Source of the DNA: Halopseudomonas sabulinigri
GTDB lineage: Bacteria; Pseudomonadota; Gammaproteobacteria; Pseudomonadales; Pseudomonadaceae
Length of the DNA stretch: 64,000 bases
Assembly (NCBI GenBank): GCA_011053055.1
Contig: DRHT01000052.1
Coordinates: forward strand, 1 to 64,000
Direction: 5' to 3'
Position 1 is the first letter of the stretch. The number at the start of each line of letters is the position of its first letter. Below, one piece after another: positions 17,151 through 26,074 of the stretch. A program made the position numbers and the translations under genes. Under the pieces are notes generated by a model. That model did not search any database. It saw only the letters and a program-made list of their open reading frames with translations, and had not been told where the DNA came from.

Positions 17151-20100
17151 GTGTAGATCCTATGCCACTGGCCTTGCGTTGCCCGCTGCGCGGCAGCCGC
17201 TTGATTGAGGCGAGCGCCGGCACCGGTAAAACGTTCACCATCTCTGCACTTTACCTGCGCTTGGTACTCGGTCACGGGGATGAACATACCGCTTTTGGCC
17301 GCGAGCTTTTGCCGCCAGATATTTTGGTAGTGACCTTTACCGACGCGGCCACCCAAGAGCTGCGCGACCGTATCCGCGCGCGGCTGGTTGAGGCAGCGCA
17401 GGCGTTTCGTGATGAGTTGTCCGCCCCTGATCCGATCCTGACCCAGCTGGTTGCGGAAACGGCGCCAGAACAGCGACCCAGCTGCGCGCGCAAGTTGGAT
17501 ATCGCTGCGCAGTGGATGGATCAGGCGGCGGTCTCGACCATTCACAGCTGGTGTCAGCGCATGTTGCGTGAGCACGCCTTTGACAGCGGCAGTCTGTTTA
17601 CCCAAACCCTGGAAACCGATCAGCGAGAGTTGCTGGCCGAAGTCGCCCGTGATTATTGGCGGCTGCACTGCTATCACCTGCATGGCGCGGCATTGGGCTG
17701 GGTAAATCGCTTCTGGCAGCAGCCTGATGTGGTGCTCGGCAAAGCGCGGATCCTGTTGGATCAATATCTGCCGGAAGAAACACTGCCGCTGCAGGAGTTG
17801 ATCGAAACCGGTTTGCAGCAGGCCGGTCAGCAGTTGGCGGCATTAAAGGCTCCTTGGTTGAGCTGGTTGGATGAGCTGGAACCGCTGCTGGAAAAGGCGC
17901 GCGAGGCGAAGGCGTTTAACGGCACAAAAATGAACCGAGGTCACACTGCCGGCTGGTTCGAAAAATTGCGCACTTGGGCTGCCGATGACGAACAGCTCGC
18001 GCTGGACATCGGCAAGGGCTTTGAGCGTTTGACGCCGGATGGCCTTGCGGAAATCTGGAAAACCGGCTCGTCGCCAAAGCATCCTGCGCTGGATGCCATG
18101 GTGGGCTTGAAAGCGGCGCTGGACGCTATCCGTGGGCCAGAACAGGCGGCCCTTCGCCATGCGGCAGCCTGGATCAAAAACCGCTTCGAGGCAGAAAAGC
18201 GCCGCCGCGCGCAGATGGGCTTTGACGATATGCTCACCCGGCTGGATGCGGCGTTACAGGGCGATAACGGTGAGCGGCTAGCGCAGGTGATTCGCCAGCA
18301 ATTCCCGGTCGCGCTGATTGATGAGTTTCAGGATACCGACCCCTTGCAGTACCGCATCTTTGATCGCATTTATCGCGTTGAAGAAAACGATCAGGACACC
18401 GCTTTGTTGTTGATCGGTGACCCCAAGCAGGCGATTTATGCCTTCCGCGGTGCTGATATTTTCACTTACTTGGGCGCGCGCGCCGCGACGCAAGGACGGC
18501 ACGAAAACCTGGATACCAACTTCCGCTCCAGCGACGCTATGGTGGCGGCGGTTAATCGTGTTTTCGCGCATGCTGAAACGCAGTTCCCGCGCGCCGCTTT
18601 CTTGTTTCAGCGCGATGCAGCCAACCCGCTGCCGTTTCTGCCGGTCAAGGCGCGTGGGCGCAAAGAGGTCTGGACTGTCGAGGGCCAACCGGCTGCAGCG
18701 CTGACAGCATGGTACCTGCTCAGCGAGGAGCCGGTGAGTGCTGAGGTGTATCGTCGGCAGATGGCCGAGCGCTGCGCTTCCGCCATGACTGAACTGCTGT
18801 TGGCCGGACAACGCGGCGATGCCGGCTTCTTGCATCCGAACACAGGCTTGCAGGTGGTGCGGCCGGCGGACATGGCCGTGTTAGTGCGCACCGGGCGCGA
18901 AGCCCAGGCTATCCGGCAAGCCTTGGCCGCGCGCGGCGTGCGCAGCGTCTACCTGTCGGATAAAGATTCGGTGTTGAATACCCAGGAAGCGCAGGATTTA
19001 TTGCGCTGGCTGCGGGCCTGTGCCGAGCCAGGTCATGATCGCTTACTGCGCGCCGCTCTGGCCAGCAGCACGCTGGGGCTCGGCTGGGCTGATATGGAGC
19101 GGCTAAATCAGGATGAGCGGCTGTGGGAACAGCGCGTCGACCAGTTCCGCGACTATCGCCGTCGCTGGCAGCGCCAAGGCGTGCTGCCGATGTTGCATCG
19201 CTTGCTGCACGATTTTCAGCTGCCGGCTCACTTGCTGCAACAACCTGACGGCGAGCGCAGTCTGACCAACCTACTGCATTTGGCCGAGTTGCTGCAGCGC
19301 GCAGCACGCGAGCTGGACGGTGAGCAGGCATTGATTCGCCACCTGAGCGAGCTGATCCAGCAGGCTGGCGAGGGCGCCGGTGAAGATCAAGTGCTGCGGC
19401 TGGAAAGTGATGCCGAACTGGTCAAGGTAGTCACCATCCACAAGTCCAAAGGCTTGGAGTATCCGTTGGTATTCCTGCCATTCATTAGCCACAGCCGTCC
19501 GGCGAAGAAAGGCGAGCCCGTGCGGGTGCACGATGGTGTGCGCTCTCGGCTGGAGCTGGAGCCTGATGACGAGACGGTGCGCCAGGCTGACCAAGAGCGC
19601 CTCGGCGAAGATCTGCGCCTGCTTTATGTGGCGCTGACCCGCGCGCGCCATGCTTGTTGGCTGGGGTTGGCGGACTTGAAGAGTGGTCAGAATAAACAGT
19701 CTGTGCTGCACCGCAGCGCGGTGGCTTATTTGGCGGCGGGCGGTGCGCCACTACCCAGCAGTGAATCCCTAGTCACCTGGCTGCAGGCCTGGCAGCCGGA
19801 CGGGCAGGTAGTATCCGTGGTGCCGGCACCGGAAACACAATTACAGCGTTATCAGCCGCTGCATTCGGAAAGTTCAGAACTCAGTGCGCGTATGCCAGGG
19901 CATGCGCGCTTTGCTTCCTGGTGGATTGGTTCCTACAGCGCTCTAACCATCAGCGCCGATCAGCCCAGCTTACCCGCCGATACCGCGCTGGCCGAACGTA
20001 TGACCGATGACGAGCGCAGCTCACGCTTTGTGCCGTTGCGTGCCGGCGAGCCTGCCAGTATTCATCGTTTTCCACGTGGTCCGCAGCCCGGCACTTTTAT

Positions 20101-20800
20101 TCACGGTCTGCTGGAATTGGCCGCCGCCGAAGGTTTTGCTGCGTTGGCTGAGCCTGCGCGTGCACTTGAATTGCTATATCCACGTTGTCAGCGCCGTGGT
20201 TGGGGCGACTGGGCGCCGTGCTTGGCCGGTTGGCTGAGCACCTTGCTGAGCCGCCCCGGTCTGGTGCCGGGCTCCTCGTTGGCGCTGGCGGACTTGCAGC
20301 CAAGTGCCTATCAGAGCGAGATGGAATTTATGTTCAGCGCTTCACGGGTGGATGTGCAGCAGATCGATAAGCTGGTCTGTGCCCATACGCTGGATGGGAT
20401 GAGCCGACCAGCCTTGCAGCGTGATCGCTTGAATGGGCTGTTCAAGGGCTTTATCGACTTGGTTTTTGAGCACCAGGGCCGCTATTACGTGGTGGATTAC
20501 AAATCTAACTGGCTGGGGCAGGGTGCCGAGGATTACACCGAAGAGACCATGCGCCGGGTGATGGCGGAACACCGCTACGATTTGCAATACGTGTTTTATA
20601 TTCTGGCATTGCATCGCCAGCTGCGCGCGCGGCTGCCGGATTATGACTATGAGCAGCATATTGGCGGCGCGCTTTACTGGTTTGTGCGCGGTGTTGAGTC
20701 AACCGCTGGCGGCCTATGGCAGGACCGTCCGCCGCGTGCATTGATCGAGGCGCTGGACCGAATGTTTGCCGGCCAGCCGGATCTGGAGGTCAGCGCATGA
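17147..20800 (+). CDS. recB: Exodeoxyribonuclease V subunit beta
   Basis: A 1217-residue RecB, the 3'-5' helicase and nuclease subunit. Walker A is EASAGTGKTF (about 21-30). Later come DEFQDTD (Walker B/motif II), GDPKQAIYAFRGAD (motif III), THKSKGLEYP-like motif V read here as TIHKSKGLEYP, and LYVALTRA (motif VI). The C-terminal nuclease domain keeps the VVDYKSNWLG motif with catalytic Asp and Lys. All expected active-site motifs are intact. It overlaps recC and recD by four bases on each side. Confidence 0.97.
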   Translation: MSVDPMPLALRCPLRGSRLIEASAGTGKTFTISALYLRLVLGHGDEHTAFGRELLPPDILVVTFTDAATQELRDRIRARLVEAAQAFRDELSAPDPILTQLVAETAPEQRPSCARKLDIAAQWMDQAAVSTIHSWCQRMLREHAFDSGSLFTQTLETDQRELLAEVARDYWRLHCYHLHGAALGWVNRFWQQPDVVLGKARILLDQYLPEETLPLQELIETGLQQAGQQLAALKAPWLSWLDELEPLLEKAREAKAFNGTKMNRGHTAGWFEKLRTWAADDEQLALDIGKGFERLTPDGLAEIWKTGSSPKHPALDAMVGLKAALDAIRGPEQAALRHAAAWIKNRFEAEKRRRAQMGFDDMLTRLDAALQGDNGERLAQVIRQQFPVALIDEFQDTDPLQYRIFDRIYRVEENDQDTALLLIGDPKQAIYAFRGADIFTYLGARAATQGRHENLDTNFRSSDAMVAAVNRVFAHAETQFPRAAFLFQRDAANPLPFLPVKARGRKEVWTVEGQPAAALTAWYLLSEEPVSAEVYRRQMAERCASAMTELLLAGQRGDAGFLHPNTGLQVVRPADMAVLVRTGREAQAIRQALAARGVRSVYLSDKDSVLNTQEAQDLLRWLRACAEPGHDRLLRAALASSTLGLGWADMERLNQDERLWEQRVDQFRDYRRRWQRQGVLPMLHRLLHDFQLPAHLLQQPDGERSLTNLLHLAELLQRAARELDGEQALIRHLSELIQQAGEGAGEDQVLRLESDAELVKVVTIHKSKGLEYPLVFLPFISHSRPAKKGEPVRVHDGVRSRLELEPDDETVRQADQERLGEDLRLLYVALTRARHACWLGLADLKSGQNKQSVLHRSAVAYLAAGGAPLPSSESLVTWLQAWQPDGQVVSVVPAPETQLQRYQPLHSESSELSARMPGHARFASWWIGSYSALTISADQPSLPADTALAERMTDDERSSRFVPLRAGEPASIHRFPRGPQPGTFIHGLLELAAAEGFAALAEPARALELLYPRCQRRGWGDWAPCLAGWLSTLLSRPGLVPGSSLALADLQPSAYQSEMEFMFSASRVDVQQIDKLVCAHTLDGMSRPALQRDRLNGLFKGFIDLVFEHQGRYYVVDYKSNWLGQGAEDYTEETMRRVMAEHRYDLQYVFYILALHRQLRARLPDYDYEQHIGGALYWFVRGVESTAGGLWQDRPPRALIEALDRMFAGQPDLEVSA

Positions 20801-22887
20801 TCGGCGATCAGCTGGACCTGCTCGGAGATGCTTCCAGCAGTGAACCATTTGTTAGCAGCACATCGTTGGCCAGCCCTTTGGCCGACAGCCAGACGCTACT
20901 GCCCCGGCTGCAAGAGTGGCAGGCCAATGGCTGGCTGCGCGCGCTGGATATGGCCTTTGCCGGCTTTTTGTTGGAGCAGGCGCCGGATACGTCCGCCAGT
21001 GTATTGTTAGCGGCTGCGCTGGTCAGTCATCAGCTGGGGCATGGTCACGTGTGCCTGGATTTGCCCGCCACCCTGCTAGCGCCAGACTACGCGCTGTCGT
21101 TGCCACCGGAAGGTGACACTGAAGGCAGTAGCCTTTTGCCCTCGCAGCTGTTGGCGGGTTTGAGTTTTGAGCAGTGGCAGCAGCAACTGGCGCAGAGCCG
21201 CGTGGTGGACACTTCAGAAACAGCGCGACAGGGTAGTCGGCCACTGGTTTTGATTGGCCAGCGGCTTTACTTGCGGCGTTACTGGCAATACGAGCGGCAG
21301 GTGGTTGAAGGCCTGCGCGCGCGCTTGCAGCCCATGCCGATACCGGACGACCTGCCGGCACGGTTGCAGGCGTTGTTTGCCGACAGCCAACAGCACCCGG
21401 ACTGGCAGCGGATTGCCTGCGCGCTGGCGGCACGTGGCCGTTTTAGCATCATTACTGGCGGCCCCGGTACCGGCAAAACCACCACGGTGGTGCGCTTGCT
21501 GGCGCTGCTGCAAACGCCAGCCATTGAGCGCGGCCAGCCGCTGCGTATTCGGCTGGCTGCGCCGACTGGCAAGGCTGCGGCGCGCTTGACCGAGTCCATT
21601 GGCAAACAGGTTGGCGCGCTGCCGGTCGATCAAGCCGTTAAGGACGAAATCCCCAAAGAGGTCGGCACCCTGCACCGGCTATTAGGTAGTCTGCCGAACA
21701 GTCGCCACTTCCGACATCATGCGGGCAACCCGTTGGCGCTGGATGTGCTGGTGGTAGACGAAGCCTCGATGATTGATCTGGAAATGATGGCCAAGGTGCT
21801 CGAGGCCTTGCCGCCGGGTGCGCGGCTGATCATGCTCGGCGACAAGGACCAGTTGGCCTCGGTAGAGGCGGGCGCCGTGTTGGGCGACTTGTGCCGCGAC
21901 GCGGACGCCGGTTTTTACAGCGAGCAGACCCGCGACTGGCTGGAACATGTCAGCGGACAGTCCTTGGCGGGGGCACAACTGCAGACCGGCGACGAGCAGC
22001 AACACGCGCTGGCGCAACAGACAGCTATGCTGCGACATTCCCATCGCTTTGGTGCCGACAGCGGCATTGGCGAGCTGGCGCGCGCGGTTAATCGCTGCGC
22101 GGCTGAGCGCGCGCGGGAACTGCTCAGCCGGGGTGGTTTCAATGATATTCGCAGTCAGCGGTTGGCAAGCCCGAATGATGCCGGTTTTGCTACGCTAGCG
22201 CTGGGGAGTGAGACCGGATTGCCGGGCTACGCCGCTTACCTACAGGTGCTGAACGAGGAGCGCCCGGCAGCCTCCACGGCGGCCGCAGATCCGCTCTGGC
22301 AGGAATGGTCTAGCGCCGTTCTTAACACATTTGATCGTTTTCAATTGCTCTGTGCGGTCAGGCGCGGCGACTGGGGTGTGGAGGCGGTCAATCAGCGGGT
22401 GGCTGCGCTCTTGCAGCGGCGCGGACTGCTGCGCAGTGAGCAGCTCTGGTATGAAGGTCGTCCGGTTTTGGTGACGCGTAACGATTACAGCCTTGGCTTG
22501 ATGAACGGCGACATCGGCATCGCCCTGAGAATTCGTGAGCCGACTTTGGTGCCGGGGCAGGCGGAGTCCGAAGCATTGCGGGTGGCGTTCGCGCGCAACG
22601 ATGGCAGCGGCAGCATTCGTTTTGTACTGCCCAGTCGTTTGCCGGAGGTCGAAACGGTATTTGCGATGACGGTGCACAAAAGCCAGGGTTCGGAGTTTGA
22701 GCATGCGGCACTGGTGTTGCCGGAGGCGCGTAACCCGGTGTTGACCAAGGAGCTGGTCTACACCGCCATTACCCGTGCGAGCCAGCATTTTACCTTGCTG
22801 GAAAGCCGCCCCGGGGTATTTGAGGCAGCGGTGCAAACGCCGGTAAGGCGGATCAGTGGGCTAGATTTGATGCCTGCGGCGGACTGA
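20797..22887 (+). CDS. recD: Exodeoxyribonuclease V subunit alpha
   Basis: A 696-residue RecD, the fast 5'-3' SF1B helicase of RecBCD. Walker A is GGPGTGKTTT (221-230), Walker B is VVDEASMID, and GDKDQLASVEAGAVLGD and VHKSQGSEF are the later helicase motifs. The start is ATG 20797, overlapping the recB stop, with GGAGG at 20784-20788. An upstream in-frame start at 20716 lies inside recB and is rejected. Length fits the Pseudomonas RecD. Confidence 0.96.
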   Translation: MIGDQLDLLGDASSSEPFVSSTSLASPLADSQTLLPRLQEWQANGWLRALDMAFAGFLLEQAPDTSASVLLAAALVSHQLGHGHVCLDLPATLLAPDYALSLPPEGDTEGSSLLPSQLLAGLSFEQWQQQLAQSRVVDTSETARQGSRPLVLIGQRLYLRRYWQYERQVVEGLRARLQPMPIPDDLPARLQALFADSQQHPDWQRIACALAARGRFSIITGGPGTGKTTTVVRLLALLQTPAIERGQPLRIRLAAPTGKAAARLTESIGKQVGALPVDQAVKDEIPKEVGTLHRLLGSLPNSRHFRHHAGNPLALDVLVVDEASMIDLEMMAKVLEALPPGARLIMLGDKDQLASVEAGAVLGDLCRDADAGFYSEQTRDWLEHVSGQSLAGAQLQTGDEQQHALAQQTAMLRHSHRFGADSGIGELARAVNRCAAERARELLSRGGFNDIRSQRLASPNDAGFATLALGSETGLPGYAAYLQVLNEERPAASTAAADPLWQEWSSAVLNTFDRFQLLCAVRRGDWGVEAVNQRVAALLQRRGLLRSEQLWYEGRPVLVTRNDYSLGLMNGDIGIALRIREPTLVPGQAESEALRVAFARNDGSGSIRFVLPSRLPEVETVFAMTVHKSQGSEFEHAALVLPEARNPVLTKELVYTAITRASQHFTLLESRPGVFEAAVQTPVRRISGLDLMPAAD

Positions 22888-22929
22888 TTTTATTGGTCAG
22901 CTCGCAGACCGTTTATTACATGCCGTACA

Positions 22930-23517
22930 TTACATGCCGTTCATAAAGTCAGCAGGAGGGCTGCGATGCTTCTCGTGCAGGTCGCGCATGGCATTGGCGT
23001 AATCCAGCAGCAACTGCAGCGACCACTCTGCGCGGGCGCGGATGCGTTGATCATCTTCACCAGTGACGGTCTCGCCCATCACCGACTCTACATGGCGCAC
23101 AATCAGGTGGTCCGGCAGATAGCAGAGACGGCAGTTCTTGTAACTCGATGAGCGCATTTCGGCGATCGGATAAGCGCCGCCCTGTCCGCTGGACACCCCT
23201 ACCAGCAGCGCTGGCTTGTGCGCCAACTCGCGACGTCCGGCGTAGAGAAACAGGTTTTTCAGTGCCGGGCAGGCCATGCCGTGCCATTCCGGCGTGATTA
23301 CCACCACCGCCTGCGCCGCGCGCAGGCTTTCGGCAAAGCGCGGCCAAGGACTGGAAGCTGACTCCTCTGGCCACAGCGGCAAAGGCTCTGCCGCCAGATC
23401 GATGATGTCGGTTTCGACGTTCAGCTGCTGTAGGCGTTGCGCAAGATACTGCGCAACTCGCCCGCTTTGGCTGTCACTACGATTGGAACCGGCAATTAGG
23501 GTAATACGCATACTCAT
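22930..23517 (-). CDS. NAD(P)H-dependent FMN reductase (flavodoxin-like fold)
   Basis: A 195-residue flavodoxin-fold protein. The phosphate-binding loop AGSNRSDSQSGR near the N-terminus and ITPEWHGMACPALKNLFLYA correspond to the FMN-binding strands of the NADPH-dependent FMN reductase/azoreductase family (ChrR, SsuE-like). Its start codon overlaps the stop of the upstream fatty-acid hydroxylase gene (ATGA at 23514-23517), so the two are translated together. A role supplying reduced flavin or electrons to the di-iron hydroxylase is an attractive inference from this coupling. Confidence 0.85.
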   Translation of the reverse strand: MSMRITLIAGSNRSDSQSGRVAQYLAQRLQQLNVETDIIDLAAEPLPLWPEESASSPWPRFAESLRAAQAVVVITPEWHGMACPALKNLFLYAGRRELAHKPALLVGVSSGQGGAYPIAEMRSSSYKNCRLCYLPDHLIVRHVESVMGETVTGEDDQRIRARAEWSLQLLLDYANAMRDLHEKHRSPPADFMNGM

Positions 23518-24371
23518 GAAGATACCTCTGTCTGTTGGGTGGCCGGCTTCTTGACGCGTGCCGGTTTACGTACCAACGGCCAGAATAGCTCTTGCTGCCA
23601 GCTTGCAGGGCGAATGTTTTCGATGCCGAACTCGGTTGGGCGGCGGCGGGTGATCTTCGCGGTGCCAAACAGGACGTCCCAGAAGAACAGCAGGTTGCCG
23701 AAGTTGCCCTTGTAGTTGGTCACGCCGTCTTCGGCGTTCAGGCCGTGATGCGCTGAATGGGTTGATGGGGTTGAAATAGTGCGCTCGACAATCCACATCA
23801 GCGGTCGCAGTGCTTTGATCTTATACAACTTGGCATCCCAGGGCACACTGCTGTGGGCACCGAAAATGACGCTCAATTTGATGATCAGGTAAACGAAATA
23901 CACGTGCGCTAGGCCCATATAGATCAGCATGCCGGACAGCCAGATACCGGGCATCAACAGGTAGTAAATACTGTTGTTGCGATAGACGATGCGGATGCTC
24001 ATGTACTTGGCTGAGTGATGTGCGCGGTGCAGGTCGTAAAGCCATGGCACGCGATGCGCCAGACGGTGCCACCAATACTGGGTCATGTCATCCAGCAGCA
24101 GGAACAGGGCAAAACCGGCGATCCAGGGAATGCCCGCTAGACTGTCTTTCCACTCTGGCAAAAACAGGCTCATCAAGTACGCAGAGGCGAAGGTAATCGC
24201 GGGTACGGTTACGCCCAGCAGCAGGGTAGAGCCGATGGTTTCGAGCAGCGCGTCGCGTCGTTCGCCCTTCGGTTGAAAGAAGCGACCAAGGATCATCTCG
24301 AGCAGAATGAAGCCAAAGAAAATACCGGCTACAACTACCGTGGGGTTCAAATTTGTTATTGTTGTTTCCAT
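23514..24371 (-). CDS. Sterol desaturase/fatty acid hydroxylase family membrane protein
   Basis: A 285-residue inner-membrane protein with several hydrophobic segments. The histidine clusters expected of this di-iron superfamily are all present: HRLAH, HRAHH, and HSAHHG. These enzymes hydroxylate or desaturate lipids. The frame is open much further upstream, but the downstream ATG at 24371 has GAGG six bases before it and begins the first membrane segment, while the extension reads through the promoter region of the divergent AraC gene. The downstream FMN reductase is translationally coupled. Substrate cannot be told from sequence. Confidence 0.85.
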   Translation of the reverse strand: METTITNLNPTVVVAGIFFGFILLEMILGRFFQPKGERRDALLETIGSTLLLGVTVPAITFASAYLMSLFLPEWKDSLAGIPWIAGFALFLLLDDMTQYWWHRLAHRVPWLYDLHRAHHSAKYMSIRIVYRNNSIYYLLMPGIWLSGMLIYMGLAHVYFVYLIIKLSVIFGAHSSVPWDAKLYKIKALRPLMWIVERTISTPSTHSAHHGLNAEDGVTNYKGNFGNLLFFWDVLFGTAKITRRRPTEFGIENIRPASWQQELFWPLVRKPARVKKPATQQTEVSS

Positions 24372-24440
24372 GCTAACCTCGTTAAGCATTGGGTTTAAGT
24401 CAGGACATAACAATGAGAAACCAAATCGGATTGGCCCAAC

Positions 24441-25397
24441 ATGCGCAGTGAGGACAAAAATGACGTTGAAGTGGTCAAAACGCCAATTCAGCGCTATCAC
24501 CATGGCCCGCTTGGTAAAGTGCTGCAGCGCTTTCTGCAGGAGCGAGGAGGCCGGCAGGACTTTGACCTGATCGCGCTGGAACAGTTGTGGCAGCGTGCTG
24601 CCCAACATGATCCGGCAATCGGCCTGCACCTTTTTCCATTCTTCACCCGGCAAGATTGGCACGTACTTTCATGCCTAGGTTTTTTTGCGGCAGATGCCGC
24701 TCAGTCGCTGGCCAGTTGGGAGCGCTATCAAGTGCTGGCATCCTCGCTGGATTCGATTCGTGGCGTGCACGCCGACGGGATCGCGGGAGTGGCCATGAAG
24801 GTTGACGCATCGGCTGACCTGGAGCGGTATATGGTCGAGCACTACATGACCATGGCGACGACGCAGGTCTCCGCTGCATTGGGTACTCAACTGGTGCCTG
24901 TTCGAGTATGTCTGCGGCATCCGCGCCCGCGCTACTGGGAGGCATACAGGCCTTTGCTGGGCGAGTATCTGGAATTTTCAGCAGAGGAAAATCAGCTGTG
25001 GTTCAGTTGCGAGGATCTGGCGCTGCCGAATCCGGGATCCAATGAGGGCATGTTCGAGGTGGTTTGCTGCGAGCTGGACCGTCGTTTGGTACAGCACAAG
25101 CGTCAGGGCGGCATGGCCGGTAGGGTCGCTGAACAGGTGCGTGCGGGCATGCTGGAGGGAGTTCAGGTGACTCTTGAGGATGTCGCCGAGCAATTGCATC
25201 TCACGGCCCGCACCTTGCGCCGTCGCCTGCAGGAGCAAGATCTCAACTTCCGGCAGCTCCTGGATCAGGTGCGTGCCGAACTCGATCAATATCTGACCTT
25301 GCAGGGGCTCAGTCGTGCACTGGTAGCCGAACGTTTGGGCTACAGTGATACGGCGGCCTATTTGCACGCGCGCAAACGTTGGGTGTTGGACGTCTAG
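24441..25397 (+). CDS. AraC family regulator with arabinose-binding-like N-terminal domain
   Basis: A 318-residue regulator divergent from the hydroxylase/flavin-reductase operon, which is its probable target. The N-terminal 200 residues match the helical ligand domain found in OruR-type Pseudomonas AraC proteins. The double helix-turn-helix is at about 230-315 (EDVAEQLHLTARTLRRRL and AERLGYSDTAAYLHARKRW). The protein stops right after KRW, lacking the usual tail of about 10-15 residues (FGxSPxxYR). Its stop codon overlaps the end of the converging amidotransferase gene by four bases. The short tail may be natural or due to a 3' truncation. Confidence 0.85.
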   Translation: MRSEDKNDVEVVKTPIQRYHHGPLGKVLQRFLQERGGRQDFDLIALEQLWQRAAQHDPAIGLHLFPFFTRQDWHVLSCLGFFAADAAQSLASWERYQVLASSLDSIRGVHADGIAGVAMKVDASADLERYMVEHYMTMATTQVSAALGTQLVPVRVCLRHPRPRYWEAYRPLLGEYLEFSAEENQLWFSCEDLALPNPGSNEGMFEVVCCELDRRLVQHKRQGGMAGRVAEQVRAGMLEGVQVTLEDVAEQLHLTARTLRRRLQEQDLNFRQLLDQVRAELDQYLTLQGLSRALVAERLGYSDTAAYLHARKRWVLDV

Positions 25398-26074
25398 GTT
25401 GGCTCGCCGGTTTCCCGCGCCGCGGTTACCAGCGCTTTAAATAATCGCCGCTGCCGGTGCATAAATAGCAAAAATTCCGGATGCCACTGTACGCCAATAA
25501 CGAAGCGCCGCCCGGGTGCTTCAATGGCTTGGGTAATGTTGTCCAGATCCCGCGCGCTGATTACCAGGCCTTCACCCACCTGATCAATTGCCTGATTGTG
25601 CAGGCTGTTGATCTTGCCACGTTCGAGGCCTAGAAGGCGTGCCAGATGGCTGTCGGTCTCCAGGCAGAGAGTTTTCAGTGGCAGAAGGGTGCGACGGTTG
25701 GAGGTGAGTTTGCGGCGTGACTTGAGGTCCTGGAACAGGTTGCCGCCACAGCGCACGTTGAGCAATTGCGCGCCGCGGCAGATACCCAGCAGCGGTAGCT
25801 CGCGGGCCAGAGCATCGTCGATGATGGCGGATTCCAGCGTATCGCGAGCGGCGTCATACTTAGGCTTCACCTCGGGCTCGGCGGCGTAGAGCACTGGATC
25901 GATGTCATGTCCGCCAGTAACGACGACGCCTTGGTATTGCTGCGATTTTTGTTCGTCGCCGGGACGCAGTTGCAAGGGTTCGCCGCCGTAATAACGAATC
26001 GCTTGAGCCACCAAAAATCGCGGACCGACAGCGCCCTTGCTTGGGCCGGTAATGGCAATAACGGGTTTGCTCAT
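25394..26074 (-). CDS. Class I glutamine amidotransferase-like hydrolase (PuuD-like)
   Basis: A 226-residue peptidase C26-type protein. TGGHDIDP, the nucleophile elbow LGICRGAQ (catalytic Cys) and the GVQWHPE histidine/glutamate pair form a complete triad. Relatives such as PuuD cleave gamma-glutamyl-GABA. ATG 26074 is chosen because it overlaps the amidoligase stop codon (26071-26074). The longer frame to 26173 would overlap the upstream gene heavily. The tight coupling to an amidoligase suggests it hydrolyses or supplies ammonia to the product of that enzyme rather than acting in polyamine breakdown. Confidence 0.85.
   Translation of the reverse strand: MSKPVIAITGPSKGAVGPRFLVAQAIRYYGGEPLQLRPGDEQKSQQYQGVVVTGGHDIDPVLYAAEPEVKPKYDAARDTLESAIIDDALARELPLLGICRGAQLLNVRCGGNLFQDLKSRRKLTSNRRTLLPLKTLCLETDSHLARLLGLERGKINSLHNQAIDQVGEGLVISARDLDNITQAIEAPGRRFVIGVQWHPEFLLFMHRQRRLFKALVTAARETGEPT

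Noticed and set aside
13671-22887. Many long shadow frames in recCBD
   Set aside because: High-GC codon bias produces open frames on all strands; the RecCBD motifs fix the real frames.
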